From: Comamonadaceae bacterium
GTDB lineage: Bacteria; Pseudomonadota; Gammaproteobacteria; Burkholderiales; Burkholderiaceae_C
Assembly: GCA_947449025.1 (NCBI GenBank)
Contig: CANFQF010000016.1
Coordinates: forward strand, 1-34,436
Length of the DNA: 34,436 nucleotides
Reading direction: 5' to 3'
Shown: positions 7,628-16,305 of the stretch, one piece after another
How positions within the stretch are numbered: position 1 is the first letter of the stretch
Layout: the number at the start of each line of letters is the position of its first letter
The notes under the pieces: generated by a model
The model's input: the letters and a program-made list of their open reading frames with translations, nothing else
Database searches by the model: none
Told to the model about the DNA's origin: nothing
Position numbers and translations under genes: made by a program

Positions 7628-9187
7628 ATGCTGTCAGGAACACGAAACCTTGTCGCTGGAATTTCCTCGTCGAAAAGTACCGCCACAGGAGGTGCAGCCG
7701 CCGCTCCAACGCAAGCGGGTGGGGATGTCAATGCGAGCAAGCTCGGGGGACTTCACTGCAAAGGGGTCTTGCCCGCCGACGCAGTGGGCAGCCAAACCGT
7801 CCACGGCCATGTACCGACAAAGAGCGAGGCGCACGCCATCAGCCGACTTGAACAACTTGCTGCCGAGCGACACGTTCAATTCGACCCTGTTGTGAGCAAG
7901 TCCCTGGATCAATTCCACACGGTCGTTGGAGAAGGCGGTTTCAACAAGAATCTTGAGGCCGGGGTCGAGAAAGTCATTGGGCGCGCCGTGACGATCGACA
8001 GTCTGCAGAAACTCGCTGCCAAGCAGGGGGTTCAAACGGACCCACCGGTCGCCCTTGCCCTGAAAACCCTTCGCGATTCTGTGGGCCTGGAGAAATTCTC
8101 CGGTTTAGCACGCGAGGCTAAGAATGCGATCGCCGAAGCCAGCAAGATCCGCAATTCAGCCCCTAGCCTGCTTTACGAGTCCGTGACGAAAGGGATGACG
8201 GGAAAGCAGATCGACCAGCTCCGCTCGAACGCAACCTTTGAGGGGGAGGCCGGTGCATTCCTGACCCCACAATTGCAGCTAAAAGCGACTGGAGGTGGGA
8301 CTGGCGACACCTGTCATTTGGCACAGGTAAGACTTTTGCACGGCGGAAGACCGGCGTTCTTACCGCGGGAGAAGGAGGCAATTGATCGTTCCACGGCGAG
8401 GCACCTCATCAAGTACCTCGACAGTCGCAACAAGATAGCGATCGATAACAAACAGCACGGTAGGCTGCGTAGCATCGAATCCTTCAGGCCGGAATCCCAA
8501 CTTGATAAGGGCATCTTGGTGCAGGCCTTTGACGATGCGGTCGCTGAAAACCTGGGGTTTAACGGGGACCCCAAGGACGAGTCATCCAAGGAAGGGGCGT
8601 TCCGAGCCATGGTGCTGCAAAGGGCCCAAACGCATGCCAGCCATTTTGACGACTCTGTGCGTGACAGCAGCTCCGGCGATTTGGACTTGCTCCGCTCTAT
8701 GGCAGGTACCGAGCGATTTGCTGAACTCTATTCAACGTACCGAGGCACTGTCGACAGCGCCAGGTCGAATCTTCTCAAGGACCAAATGAACGCCCAGGTC
8801 AGCCAGCGAGTCAGTGGCCAAATTGAGGAGGCCCGGAACATCGTACTGGTGCGGCTTAAGGGCGATAAGGACGCAAGGGCGAGCGACCCTATCGTGAACA
8901 AGATGGCGGATTTATTTATGCAGCGCAAGGAAGGACAATTCACCGCGCAGGCCAGCACCGGACGGCTGGAGATGGCCAAACCCGGGTTCTTCACACAACT
9001 GGGCGAGAGACTGGGCACCGACATGCGAAAACTGAACCAGGAGCGGCTGCAGCAGGAGCACGCATTCGAATTCGATGAAACGCACTACCAGATGGCCATG
9101 AATCAGTTGCTGACCGCTGACCGGGATTGCCTTACCGACGCAGTCATAGTCCCCCAGCGCGATCTGACAAAACCACAGCCTACTTGA
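7628..9187 (+). CDS. Orphan soluble 519-aa protein of unknown function, possible secreted effector
   Basis: ATG 7628 is preceded by AGAGG at five bases. The N-terminal 35 residues are rich in Ser, Thr, Ala and Gly (SGISSSKSTATGG-like) without a Sec signal peptide. The body is polar and helix-rich. Two stretches near 70-90 and 115-130 look alike (SRLEQLAAERHVQFDP and DSLQKLAAKQGVQTDP, each followed by a valine-rich stretch), which suggests an internal duplication of a short helical unit. No catalytic motif was recognised. GC content is visibly lower than in the surrounding housekeeping genes, and the gene converges on ygfZ, so the 6273-9187 segment looks like an insertion between conserved neighbours. 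Secretion to a host is inferred only from composition. Confidence 0.65.
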   Translation: MLSGTRNLVAGISSSKSTATGGAAAAPTQAGGDVNASKLGGLHCKGVLPADAVGSQTVHGHVPTKSEAHAISRLEQLAAERHVQFDPVVSKSLDQFHTVVGEGGFNKNLEAGVEKVIGRAVTIDSLQKLAAKQGVQTDPPVALALKTLRDSVGLEKFSGLAREAKNAIAEASKIRNSAPSLLYESVTKGMTGKQIDQLRSNATFEGEAGAFLTPQLQLKATGGGTGDTCHLAQVRLLHGGRPAFLPREKEAIDRSTARHLIKYLDSRNKIAIDNKQHGRLRSIESFRPESQLDKGILVQAFDDAVAENLGFNGDPKDESSKEGAFRAMVLQRAQTHASHFDDSVRDSSSGDLDLLRSMAGTERFAELYSTYRGTVDSARSNLLKDQMNAQVSQRVSGQIEEARNIVLVRLKGDKDARASDPIVNKMADLFMQRKEGQFTAQASTGRLEMAKPGFFTQLGERLGTDMRKLNQERLQQEHAFEFDETHYQMAMNQLLTADRDCLTDAVIVPQRDLTKPQPT

Positions 9188-9249
9188 GCCACGCCGACAA
9201 CGTGATTCAGGACGCCTGATGCTGCACCTGGGGGTCGGACGATTTCAGC

Positions 9250-10266
9250 TCAAATATCTTTGAGCAATAGATAGGGCGGATCAGATACCGCGATCGAATG
9301 ACCATCGATTCGAAGTGATCTTCCTGTTTCCAGGGTCTGTGCCTGGAGCGAAACGATCGCTTCCCAACGCCCCGGCACTGATGCCGAGCGCGCAGACTGG
9401 ACCACCATCCCGCAGGGCTCTTCGTCCCCGTCTGCGTATACCTCCAGCCCGCCAGTGAGCGGATTTCCGGCTTGCACCACGAACGCCCGCCGCTTGATCT
9501 GCCCCCGAAACTGGCTGCGCGCCACCACCTCCTGTCCGGGGTAGCAACCCTTCTTGAAGTTCACCCCGCCCACCGATTCGTAATTGAGCATCTGCGGCAC
9601 GTAGGCCTCGACCAACGGTGCGGTGATGGTGGCCACGCCGCTGCGCACCTCGGACCAGAGCCATACGGCCTCGGGCAAGGCCGCCGCCTGGGGGGCTGAT
9701 GTTCCGGCCGGTGCCAGCCACAGCGCACGGGGCACACCATCGGCCGGATACAGGGCGACGGCATGGGCCTCGCCCTGCACTTGGTCGGTCCAGGGCTCGG
9801 GCATGGCCGGAGCCGCTACCCCCAGCGCCGAGCGGGCTGCCTCGCCGGCCAGTCCGCGCAATTCGAAGGCTCCTGTGGCATCGCTCAACTTGACCTTGGC
9901 CCGCAAAACGAACATCGAGAGGCGCTTCAAGGTCGGCGCCAGGATGTCGGCCGAGACCACCAGCGCAAAGTCGTCGGCGGCCAGGCGCACCCCGACAAAG
10001 CTCGCCAGCAGCCGGCCCTTGGGCGAGCAGTAGCCCGCAAAACGCGCATGGCCCTCGGGAATGAGCATGAAGTCCTGGGTCAATTGGCCCTGGAGGAACT
10101 TGGCTGCCTCTTCGCCCTGGGCGCGGATCACGCCCAGGTGGGGCAGGGTGGCTACGCCTTCGAGCAGGGCTGCCGCAGAGGCAGGGGAGGGCTGGGCTTC
10201 GGGAACGGCGGTGGCAGCGGCCGCAGCGAAAGCGGTGCTGGAAGGGGTGGTGGAGGGGGCGGTCAT
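9250..10266 (-). CDS. ygfZ: Folate-binding protein YgfZ (iron-sulfur cluster maintenance)
   Basis: 338 aa from ATG 10266. A GTG at 10335 would add 23 residues and overlap the divergent promoter of mltG, so I prefer the ATG. The family signature KGCYPGQE is present with Cys241, followed by VVARSQFRGQIKRR. The fold is that of the glycine-cleavage T-protein. YgfZ binds tetrahydrofolate and supports assembly or repair of certain Fe-S proteins such as MiaB. The N-terminal 25-30 residues are Ala/Ser/Pro-rich and lack counterparts in the E. coli protein. The gene is divergent from mltG, the two starts being 83 bp apart. Confidence 0.9.
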   Translation of the reverse strand: MTAPSTTPSSTAFAAAAATAVPEAQPSPASAAALLEGVATLPHLGVIRAQGEEAAKFLQGQLTQDFMLIPEGHARFAGYCSPKGRLLASFVGVRLAADDFALVVSADILAPTLKRLSMFVLRAKVKLSDATGAFELRGLAGEAARSALGVAAPAMPEPWTDQVQGEAHAVALYPADGVPRALWLAPAGTSAPQAAALPEAVWLWSEVRSGVATITAPLVEAYVPQMLNYESVGGVNFKKGCYPGQEVVARSQFRGQIKRRAFVVQAGNPLTGGLEVYADGDEEPCGMVVQSARSASVPGRWEAIVSLQAQTLETGRSLRIDGHSIAVSDPPYLLLKDI

Positions 10267-10349
10267 CGCTGAATTATCATGCTCGCAACCCTGTCCCTCC
10301 CCCGGCCGGGGACTCACATCCCTGCGGCCTTCCACCCCTTTTTGTATTC

Positions 10350-11348
10350 GTGCGGCGCCTACTTTTCCGACTGCTGTGGCTCTCCCTGCTGGTCATCCTC
10401 CTGGCTGGCGGCGCCGGCGCTTGGTGGGTGCTGAGCCCCATCGCCCTCAAGGCGCCCCTGCTCGACCTGTCCATCGAGCCCGGCACCCGCCCCAAAGAGG
10501 TCGCCCAAGCGGTGCGGGACGCCGGCGCCGACGTGTCGCCCGGCTTGCTCCTGTGGTGGTTCCGGATCTCGGGCCAGTCGCGCCAGATCAAGGCCGGCAG
10601 CTATGAGCTCGAGGCCGGCATCACGCCCCGCACCCTGCTGGCCAAGCTGGCCCGGGGCGATCAGGCCCAGGGCGCGGTGAGCCTGATTGAGGGCTGGAGT
10701 TTTCGCCAGTTCCGCGCCGCCCTGGCGAAGGAAAAAGACCTGCGCCCCGACAGCGCGGGTCTCTCCGACGAAGCCCTGATGGACAAGCTAGGCCGCCCGG
10801 GCATCGCCCCGGAAGGCCGCTTCTTCCCCGACACCTACACCTATGGCAAGGGCTCGAGCGACCTGCACCTGATGGACAGGGCCCTGCGCGCCATGGACCG
10901 CCACCTGGCCCTGGCCTGGAACCAGCGCCCCGAGGACTCCGTGTTGCGCAACCCCGACGATGCACTCACCCTGGCCAGCATTGTCGAAAAGGAAACCGGC
11001 CGGGGCAGCGACCGTCCGCTGATTTCCGCCGTGTTTCACAACCGGCTTCGCATCGGCATGCCTCTGCAGACAGACCCCACGGTGATCTACGGTCTGGGCG
11101 CCGCCTTCGACGGCAACTTGCGTCGCTCCGACCTGCGCGCCGACACGCCCTGGAACACCTACACCCGCACCGGCCTCCCCCCGACGCCGATTGCCATGCC
11201 TGGCAAGGCAGCCTTGCTGGCGGCGGTACAGCCCGCCCAGAGCAAGGCGCTGTATTTCGTCGCCCGTGGTGACGGCAGCAGCCAGTTCAGCGAGAACCTC
11301 GATGACCACAACCGCGCGGTGAACAAATTCCAGCGTGGTGGGCAATGA
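10350..11348 (+). CDS. mltG: Endolytic murein transglycosylase MltG
   Basis: 332 aa from GTG 10350; no in-frame ATG gives a better N-terminus. A single membrane anchor spans about residues 4-27. The periplasmic part contains a LysM-like region ([14 protein letters not shown]) and the catalytic YceG domain with [10 protein letters not shown] (Glu213 and Glu215; one is the catalytic acid), [18 protein letters not shown] and [13 protein letters not shown]. MltG cuts nascent glycan strands and sets their length. The gene opens a mltG-tmk-holB-pilZ-ycfH series that matches the order known from Pseudomonas and, without pilZ, from E. coli. Confidence 0.95.
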   Translation: MRRLLFRLLWLSLLVILLAGGAGAWWVLSPIALKAPLLDLSIEPGTRPKEVAQAVRDAGADVSPGLLLWWFRISGQSRQIKAGSYELEAGITPRTLLAKLARGDQAQGAVSLIEGWSFRQFRAALAKEKDLRPDSAGLSDEALMDKLGRPGIAPEGRFFPDTYTYGKGSSDLHLMDRALRAMDRHLALAWNQRPEDSVLRNPDDALTLASIVEKETGRGSDRPLISAVFHNRLRIGMPLQTDPTVIYGLGAAFDGNLRRSDLRADTPWNTYTRTGLPPTPIAMPGKAALLAAVQPAQSKALYFVARGDGSSQFSENLDDHNRAVNKFQRGGQ

Positions 11349-11364
11349 GCACGAAGGGCGATCA

Positions 11365-12021
11365 ATGACGGACCCGTCCGAGACCACGCGCAAGGGCCTT
11401 TTCCTCACCTTCGAGGGGATCGACGGCGCAGGCAAATCCACCCACATCCAGGCCCTGGCCGAGGCCTTTGCTGGCGCTGGCCGCGAGGTCGTCACCACCC
11501 GCGAGCCCGGTGGCACGCCGCTGGGCGAGAAGCTGCGCACCCTGGCCCTCAACGACCCGATGGACCCTCTCACCGAGGCGCTCCTCATGTTCGCCGCCCG
11601 GCGTGAGCACCTGGTGCAGGTGATTGAGCCGGCCCTGGCCGCCGGCCAGGTGGTGCTGTGCGACCGCTTCACCGACGCCACCTTCGCCTACCAGGGCGGC
11701 GGTCGCGGCTTTGACTGGCAGGTCCTGCAGCAACTCGAAGCCATGGTGCAGGGCCGGGGCGGGGAGGGCGGCCTGCGCCAGCCCGACCTCACTTGGCTGT
11801 TCGAGCTGGACCCGGCCGAGGCTGCCCGGCGCCTGGCCGGTGCCCGTGTGCCGGACAAGTTCGAGTCCCAGCCCGCGGCATTTTTCCAGCAGGTTCAAGA
11901 GGGCTACCTGCGCCGAGCGCGTGAAACGCCAGCGCGCTTTGCCCGTATCGACGCTGCCCGTAGCCGCGAGGCGGTCTGGGAGGCGGTACGCGCCGCTGCC
12001 TCCGACCGCGGTTGGCTCTGA
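11365..12021 (+). CDS. tmk: Thymidylate kinase
   Basis: 218 aa from ATG 11365, 16 bp past the mltG stop with a GAAGGGCG ribosome-binding site; an earlier in-frame start would overlap mltG. The P-loop is GIDGAGKS (about residues 18-25), then the [11 protein letters not shown] motif that binds d[13 protein letters not shown], and the DRF motif ([16 protein letters not shown]). It phosphorylates dTMP to dTDP for DNA synthesis. The length is normal for the family. Confidence 0.95.
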   Translation: MTDPSETTRKGLFLTFEGIDGAGKSTHIQALAEAFAGAGREVVTTREPGGTPLGEKLRTLALNDPMDPLTEALLMFAARREHLVQVIEPALAAGQVVLCDRFTDATFAYQGGGRGFDWQVLQQLEAMVQGRGGEGGLRQPDLTWLFELDPAEAARRLAGARVPDKFESQPAAFFQQVQEGYLRRARETPARFARIDAARSREAVWEAVRAAASDRGWL

Positions 12022-12091
12022 GGTTCAGCGTGAGCCAACCTGTGCAGGGAAAGTGCTTTTGCCGGGGCCGCCAAGCCCCCACAATCGAAGC

Positions 12092-13126
12092 ATGAGCGAG
12101 CGAGCTTCACCGGCAAACACCCCGACTGCGCTGGCGCCATGGATTGGGCGCCAGTTTCAGGCGCTGGCCGCCCGGCCGGGCCACGCCTTTCTCCTGCAGG
12201 GCCCCTCGGGTCTGGGGCAGTTTGAGCTGGCCTTGGCGCTGGCCCGCGCCTGGCTGTGCGAAGCCCCCACCGCCCAGGGCGCCTGCGGTCAATGCCCGAG
12301 CTGCCACGCGATTGATGTTCACACCCACGGCGACCTGTGCGTGCTCATGCCCGAGGTCGACATGCTCGAACTGGGCTGGCCGCTGTCCGAAAAAGCCCAG
12401 GCTGATATCGACGACAAGAAGCGCAAGCCCAGCAAGGAAATCCGGGTCGAGGCGCTGCGCGATTCGCTCGAGTTTGCCCAGCGCACCAGCGGGCGCGGCA
12501 GGGGCAAGGTGGTGCTGGTCTACCCCGCCGAGCGGATGAACCATGTCACCGCCAACGCCCTGCTCAAGACACTCGAGGAGCCAGTGGGCGATGTGCGCTT
12601 TGTGCTGGCCACCGAGGCGGCGCACCAGTTGCTTCCGACCATTCGCAGCCGCTGCCAGGGCCACACCCTGGCCTGGCCGGAGGAGGGCGAGGCCTTGGCT
12701 TGGCTGGAGGGCCATGGCCTGTCCGCCGCAGATGCCCAGGTGCTGCTGCGCGCCAGTGGCAGCCGGCCTGAGGACGCGCTTCGCGCCGCCCGCGCGGGCC
12801 GCGACGCCAAGCGCTGGCGCCTGCTGCCCAAGGCGGTGGCCCGGGGTGACGCGAGCGCCTTGGCCGACTGGTCGCCCGCCGAAGCCATCGATGCGATGCA
12901 AAAGCTTTGTCATGACCTGCTCGCGCAATCAGCCGGTGGGCGGCCTCGTTTTTTTGAGGCCAGTGACCTGCCGCCGGCTGCGCCGCTGCACCAGCTGGCA
13001 GCCTGGTGGCGCGAGCTCGCAGGGCAATTACGCACGGCAGAGCATCCCTTCAATGCCGGCCTGATGCTCGAGGCACTTGTGAGCCGGGCGCGTACCGCCC
13101 TACACTCCGGGCGAGCTGCCACATGA
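12092..13126 (+). CDS. holB: DNA polymerase III delta' subunit
   Basis: 344 aa from ATG 12092. It is the clamp-loader subunit that acts with gamma/tau and delta. The N-terminal AAA-type domain includes a zinc module (CGQCPSCH, about 69-76), VVLVYPAERMN, and the family hallmark NALLKTLEEP with the following FVLATE and SRCQGH. The P-loop is degenerate (GPSGLGQFE with Gln where Lys is expected), in line with delta' subunits that do not bind ATP. The gene overlaps pilZ by four bases (ATGA), so the two are translationally coupled. Confidence 0.93.
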   Translation: MSERASPANTPTALAPWIGRQFQALAARPGHAFLLQGPSGLGQFELALALARAWLCEAPTAQGACGQCPSCHAIDVHTHGDLCVLMPEVDMLELGWPLSEKAQADIDDKKRKPSKEIRVEALRDSLEFAQRTSGRGRGKVVLVYPAERMNHVTANALLKTLEEPVGDVRFVLATEAAHQLLPTIRSRCQGHTLAWPEEGEALAWLEGHGLSAADAQVLLRASGSRPEDALRAARAGRDAKRWRLLPKAVARGDASALADWSPAEAIDAMQKLCHDLLAQSAGGRPRFFEASDLPPAAPLHQLAAWWRELAGQLRTAEHPFNAGLMLEALVSRARTALHSGRAAT

Positions 13127-13488
13127 CCCCCTCCCTCACCCCCGCGACCCCCCGGCCCAGCGTCATCCAACTGGCCATCAAGGAAAAGGCCGCGCTTTAC
13201 GCCGCCTACATTCCGCTGTTCAACGAGGGCGGTGTTTTTATTCCCACCGCACGCGAGTACCGCCTGGGCGACGACGTCTATGTGCTGCTCTCGCTCCCGG
13301 ACGATCCGCAGCGCTATCCCGTGGCCGGCAAAGTGGCCTGGATCACCCCGGCCCGGGCCTCGGCCAACCGCACACAGGGGGTCGGCGTGCGCTTTCCGGG
13401 AGACGAGAAGTCTCGCCTTCTGAAACTCAAGATCGAGGAGATTCTGGGCTCTCAGCTCGCCTCGGAGCGGCCAACGCAGACCCTCTGA
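13123..13488 (+). CDS. pilZ: PilZ-domain protein (type IV pilus PilZ type)
   Basis: 121 aa from ATG 13123, which overlaps the holB stop. The size and position next to holB match the PilZ protein needed for type IV pilus assembly, which works with FimX and the extension ATPase PilB rather than binding cyclic di-GMP itself. The visible core is YAAYIPLFNEGGVFIPT, LGDDVYVLLSLP, and VAGKVAWITP with GVGVRF near the end. The RxxxR and D/NxSxxG motifs of c-di-GMP-binding PilZ proteins are not seen. Confidence 0.9.
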   Translation: MTPSLTPATPRPSVIQLAIKEKAALYAAYIPLFNEGGVFIPTAREYRLGDDVYVLLSLPDDPQRYPVAGKVAWITPARASANRTQGVGVRFPGDEKSRLLKLKIEEILGSQLASERPTQTL

Positions 13489-13632
13489 TTGCCCGGGTTG
13501 TGTGGCTTGGTGCAGCACCCACCGGGACGATCCTCCTCACCGGATTTGGCGCTGGCGGGCCGCAGCATCAGGGACAATGTCGCTTGACCGCGCGCCCTGA
13601 CCCCTCGGTGGTGCCCGCATCGGACTTTGCCC

Positions 13633-14442
13633 ATGTACGTCGACTCCCACTGCCACCTGAATTTCCCTGAGCTCGCAACCGACCTGACCCGTATTCGCGA
13701 GGCCATGGCCGAAGCTGCGGTCGACCGCGCCCTGTGCATTTGCACCACCATGGAGGACTTTGAGTCTGTCCATGCGCTGGCCCGCCAGTTCGACAACTTC
13801 TGGTGCACGGTGGGAGTTCATCCGGACAACGAGGGCGTGCGCGAACCCGGTCTGGCCGAGCTGGTCGAATTGGCGGCGCTGCCTCGGGTGGTGGCCATCG
13901 GTGAGACGGGGCTTGACTACTACCAGATGGCCGAGCGCAAGGGCGGCCGTGACATTGCCGACATGGAGTGGCAGCGGGAGCGCTTTCGGACCCATATCCG
14001 TGCGGCACGCCAATCGGGCAAGCCGCTGGTGATTCATACCCGGCAAGCCTCGGCCGACACGCTGGCCATCCTGGACGAAGAGGGCGAGGACGGTTCGGCC
14101 GGTGCGGTGGGTGGCGTCTTTCACTGCTTTACCGAGACCGCCGAGGTCGCCCGGGCGGCGCTGGACCGAGGTTTTTACATCTCGTTTTCGGGCATCCTGA
14201 CCTTCAAGAGTGCCGCCGATCTGAGGGAAGTGGCCCGTATGGTGCCGCTGGACCGGATGCTGATCGAGACCGACAGCCCCTATCTGGCGCCGGTGCCCTA
14301 CCGCGGCAAGACCAACAACCCGTCTTTTGTGCCTTATGTCGCCCGGCAGATCGCCGAGCTGCGCGGACTGAGCCCCGAGGCCATCGGCAGTGCGACGAGC
14401 GCCAATTTTGAGCGGCTTTTCACTGGCGTTCAGCCAGCCTAA
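13633..14442 (+). CDS. ycfH: TatD-family metal-dependent hydrolase (YcfH-like)
   Basis: 269 aa from ATG 13633. Metal ligands typical of TatD nucleases are in place: His6 and His8 (DSHCH), Glu91 (GETGLDYY), His135 (VIHTR), His164 (FHCF) and Asp214 (ETDSPYL). Family members act as DNases or general phosphoesterases; the physiological substrate is uncertain. The position after holB-pilZ matches E. coli ycfH and its Pseudomonas counterpart. The 144 bp between pilZ and this gene contain no other gene that I can support. Confidence 0.92.
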   Translation: MYVDSHCHLNFPELATDLTRIREAMAEAAVDRALCICTTMEDFESVHALARQFDNFWCTVGVHPDNEGVREPGLAELVELAALPRVVAIGETGLDYYQMAERKGGRDIADMEWQRERFRTHIRAARQSGKPLVIHTRQASADTLAILDEEGEDGSAGAVGGVFHCFTETAEVARAALDRGFYISFSGILTFKSAADLREVARMVPLDRMLIETDSPYLAPVPYRGKTNNPSFVPYVARQIAELRGLSPEAIGSATSANFERLFTGVQPA

Positions 14443-14446
14443 TTTC

Positions 14447-15103
14447 ATGAGACTTTACGCGAGATTAATTTCTTATCTCATTGTTGCTATTGGACTTTCT
14501 TCCGCGCATGCCGGCCCGTATGAGGAGTTTGTCGCGGCGCTCAAGCAAGACGATGCATGGCGGGTCAGCCAGTTGCTGCAGCGTGGTTTTGCCCCCAAAG
14601 ATCTGGGCCCGCGGCGGCAATCCGGCCTGTATCTGGCCCTGCAGGAGCCGGCGCCCAAAGTGGCCCGGGTGTTGGCCCTGTGGCCTGGTGTCCCCATCGA
14701 TGAGCGCAACGCCGCCGACGAGACGCCGCTCATGATGGCAGCCCTCAAAGGCCAGGCCGGCATTGCCCAGTTGCTGATCGAACGCGGTGCGGATGTGAAC
14801 AAAACGGGCTGGGCGCCGCTGCATTACGCGGCCACCGGCGGCCAGGTGGGCCTGATCCAGCTTCTGCTTGAACACCATGCGTACATCGACGCCGAGTCGC
14901 CCAACGGCACAACGCCCCTGATGATGGCCGCGCAATACGGCACGCTGGCGGCGGTCAAAGCCTTGTTGGCCGCCGGCGCAGACCCGGCACTGAAGAACCA
15001 GTTGGGGTTGACGGCGGAAGACTTCGCAGCGCGCGCGAGTCGGCCAGATGTCGGCGCCCCGATCGGGTTGGCTCTCCGGGCTCGCTTGCCTCGGGGTTGG
15101 TAA
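14447..15103 (+). CDS. Secreted ankyrin-repeat protein
   Basis: 218 aa from ATG 14447, 4 bp after the ycfH stop, so probably in the same transcript. An N-terminal signal peptide (RLYARLISYLIVAIG, cleavage likely after AHA at about residue 22) predicts export to the periplasm. Four or five ankyrin units follow: DETPLMMAALKGQAGIAQLL, GWAPLHYAATGGQVGLIQLL, and GTTPLMMAAQYGTLAAVKAL with ERGADVN and AAGADPA loops. Ankyrin proteins of this type are common after the holB-tatD block in Burkholderiales and probably mediate protein contacts; the partner is unknown. The first codons are unusually AT-rich, which favours translation initiation. Confidence 0.88.
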   Translation: MRLYARLISYLIVAIGLSSAHAGPYEEFVAALKQDDAWRVSQLLQRGFAPKDLGPRRQSGLYLALQEPAPKVARVLALWPGVPIDERNAADETPLMMAALKGQAGIAQLLIERGADVNKTGWAPLHYAATGGQVGLIQLLLEHHAYIDAESPNGTTPLMMAAQYGTLAAVKALLAAGADPALKNQLGLTAEDFAARASRPDVGAPIGLALRARLPRGW

Positions 15104-15439
15104 ACACGACTGCGGCCCGAGTTTTCCGCCTCAGAAACGTCGGGCTTTGCCTGTCTGGCTTTGCGCCAATCGGGAAGCCCGGCGGGGTGCTTTTGGTAGG
15201 TCAGTTTCGGGCCATTCGGACCCCCTCCAGCACCTGGCTACCCGCACATTGAAATAATACGATGTTCGTTATGTCAAATGAATTACGGGGTAAGAGCTCC
15301 GATGCTCACCCGGCAGAACGCGGCCAGTCCCCAGCCCCCACCTAGGCACCTGCCCCGCCCGCCGCCGCCACAAGTCCGATCCGCCCGGCACCCGTCTTTG
15401 ATGCGGACCAGGCGGACGGACCCGATGGCAGTTTCCACC
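15104..15439. other. Intergenic region between converging genes, with possible operator
   Basis: About 336 bp without a supported gene. Near 15128-15190 an inverted pair CGGGCTT / AAGCCCG with a long loop could form a stem. Around 15250-15285 the sequence turns AT-rich and contains ACGA-TGT-TCGT, a small perfect palindrome at 15259-15269. No ORF follows that would use it as a promoter; it may be a remnant. The short open frames here are not convincing genes. Confidence 0.4.
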
Positions 15440-16189
15440 TCAGGTCGCAGCCGGCTCTTTTGCATCGGGCCAGCACCGTGTCGGAACCAGTACCCAACCA
15501 GCCCCCGATGCGCTGCTCACCCAACCGCCGGCTCGGGCTGCAATAGCGCGTCCCACGGTCATTCCGGCAAGGCTTGCGACCGCCCGATATCCCGCGTCGC
15601 CGGCCGCCACGACCTGGGCGGTCTTGAGCGCATGGCCAATGCCGTGTCCGCGCAGATCCTGAGCCAAGGCCATGCGCGAGATGCAAACCTGCTCGGGCGC
15701 AAGACCGTGGGCACTGAGCCAATCAAGGTCGAGTCCCTGCTCGCAGGACTCCGGTGTCCGCTCGATCATCGCCACGCCGAGCACTTGGCCTTGACCGACC
15801 AGGACAAAAGCATCCTCGTCACGCGCGGTGGCCTGCCAGAGCAATTCCCGCACGCGATCGATCACAGGCGTCGGGTCGGCCGGATCGACGACCGGTCCGA
15901 AATGCGGCCGTCGAAGGAAGTTGCCGAGTGCCAGTGCATCACCTGGCATTGGGCGCCGAAGCTCCCCCTGATTTCCGCCAGGCAGGGGCAAGTCCCATCG
16001 GCGCTCGGGCTTGTCCGCGCGCCGCGCAGCCTGCTGCCAGGCCGCCACGGCCGCCGGGCCGATGGCCTGACGTAGTGCCTCGGCCAGGGTTGCCTCTGTG
16101 CAGGAGCCTGGGAGTGACGCGCAGCCTGCCTGCAAAGCCACAGCAGTGCGTGGGAGGGCCGAGAAGGTACGGGGAATACTGGACCACAT
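15440..16189 (-). CDS. GNAT-family N-acetyltransferase, substrate unknown
   Basis: 249 aa. ATG 16189 has a perfect ribosome-binding site (AAGGAG, seven bases before the ATG). The C-terminal half (about 80-235) reads as a GNAT domain: LRRPMPGDALALGNFL, VGQGQVLGVAMIERTPES, ISRMALAQDLRGHGIGHALK with the acetyl-CoA pyrophosphate-binding R/Q-x-x-G-x-G/A pattern, then a helix and a closing strand. The first 75 residues are Ala/Arg-rich and without a recognisable domain. The gene lies 116 bp downstream of ldcA on the same strand, and the strong site suggests it can be translated well on its own. A long open frame on the opposite strand has no homology signs. Confidence 0.65.
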   Translation of the reverse strand: MWSSIPRTFSALPRTAVALQAGCASLPGSCTEATLAEALRQAIGPAAVAAWQQAARRADKPERRWDLPLPGGNQGELRRPMPGDALALGNFLRRPHFGPVVDPADPTPVIDRVRELLWQATARDEDAFVLVGQGQVLGVAMIERTPESCEQGLDLDWLSAHGLAPEQVCISRMALAQDLRGHGIGHALKTAQVVAAGDAGYRAVASLAGMTVGRAIAARAGGWVSSASGAGWVLVPTRCWPDAKEPAAT

Positions 16190-16305
16190 CGTGATCTCCT
16201 TTCAGTATGGGAGAACACAAGGCTAGTCCGCGCCGACCCTCTGCAACGCATATCGGCGCAGAGTGAGCGACGCAACCGGAGAACTGCGTCACGGGCGGCG
16301 GGAAT

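Noticed and set aside
11624-12091. Upstream extension of holB inside tmk
   Set aside because: The extension is the out-of-frame shadow of tmk; the delta' N-terminus begins at ATG 12092.
12092-13126. Missing P-loop lysine in the delta' subunit as a sign of a broken gene
   Set aside because: Delta' subunits commonly lack a functional nucleotide site; the zinc module and NALLKTLEEP motif are intact.
15278-16075. Plus-strand 265-codon frame opposite the GNAT gene
   Set aside because: Composition is Arg/Pro/His-rich without motifs; the minus frame has a perfect ribosome-binding site and acetyl-CoA-binding motif.
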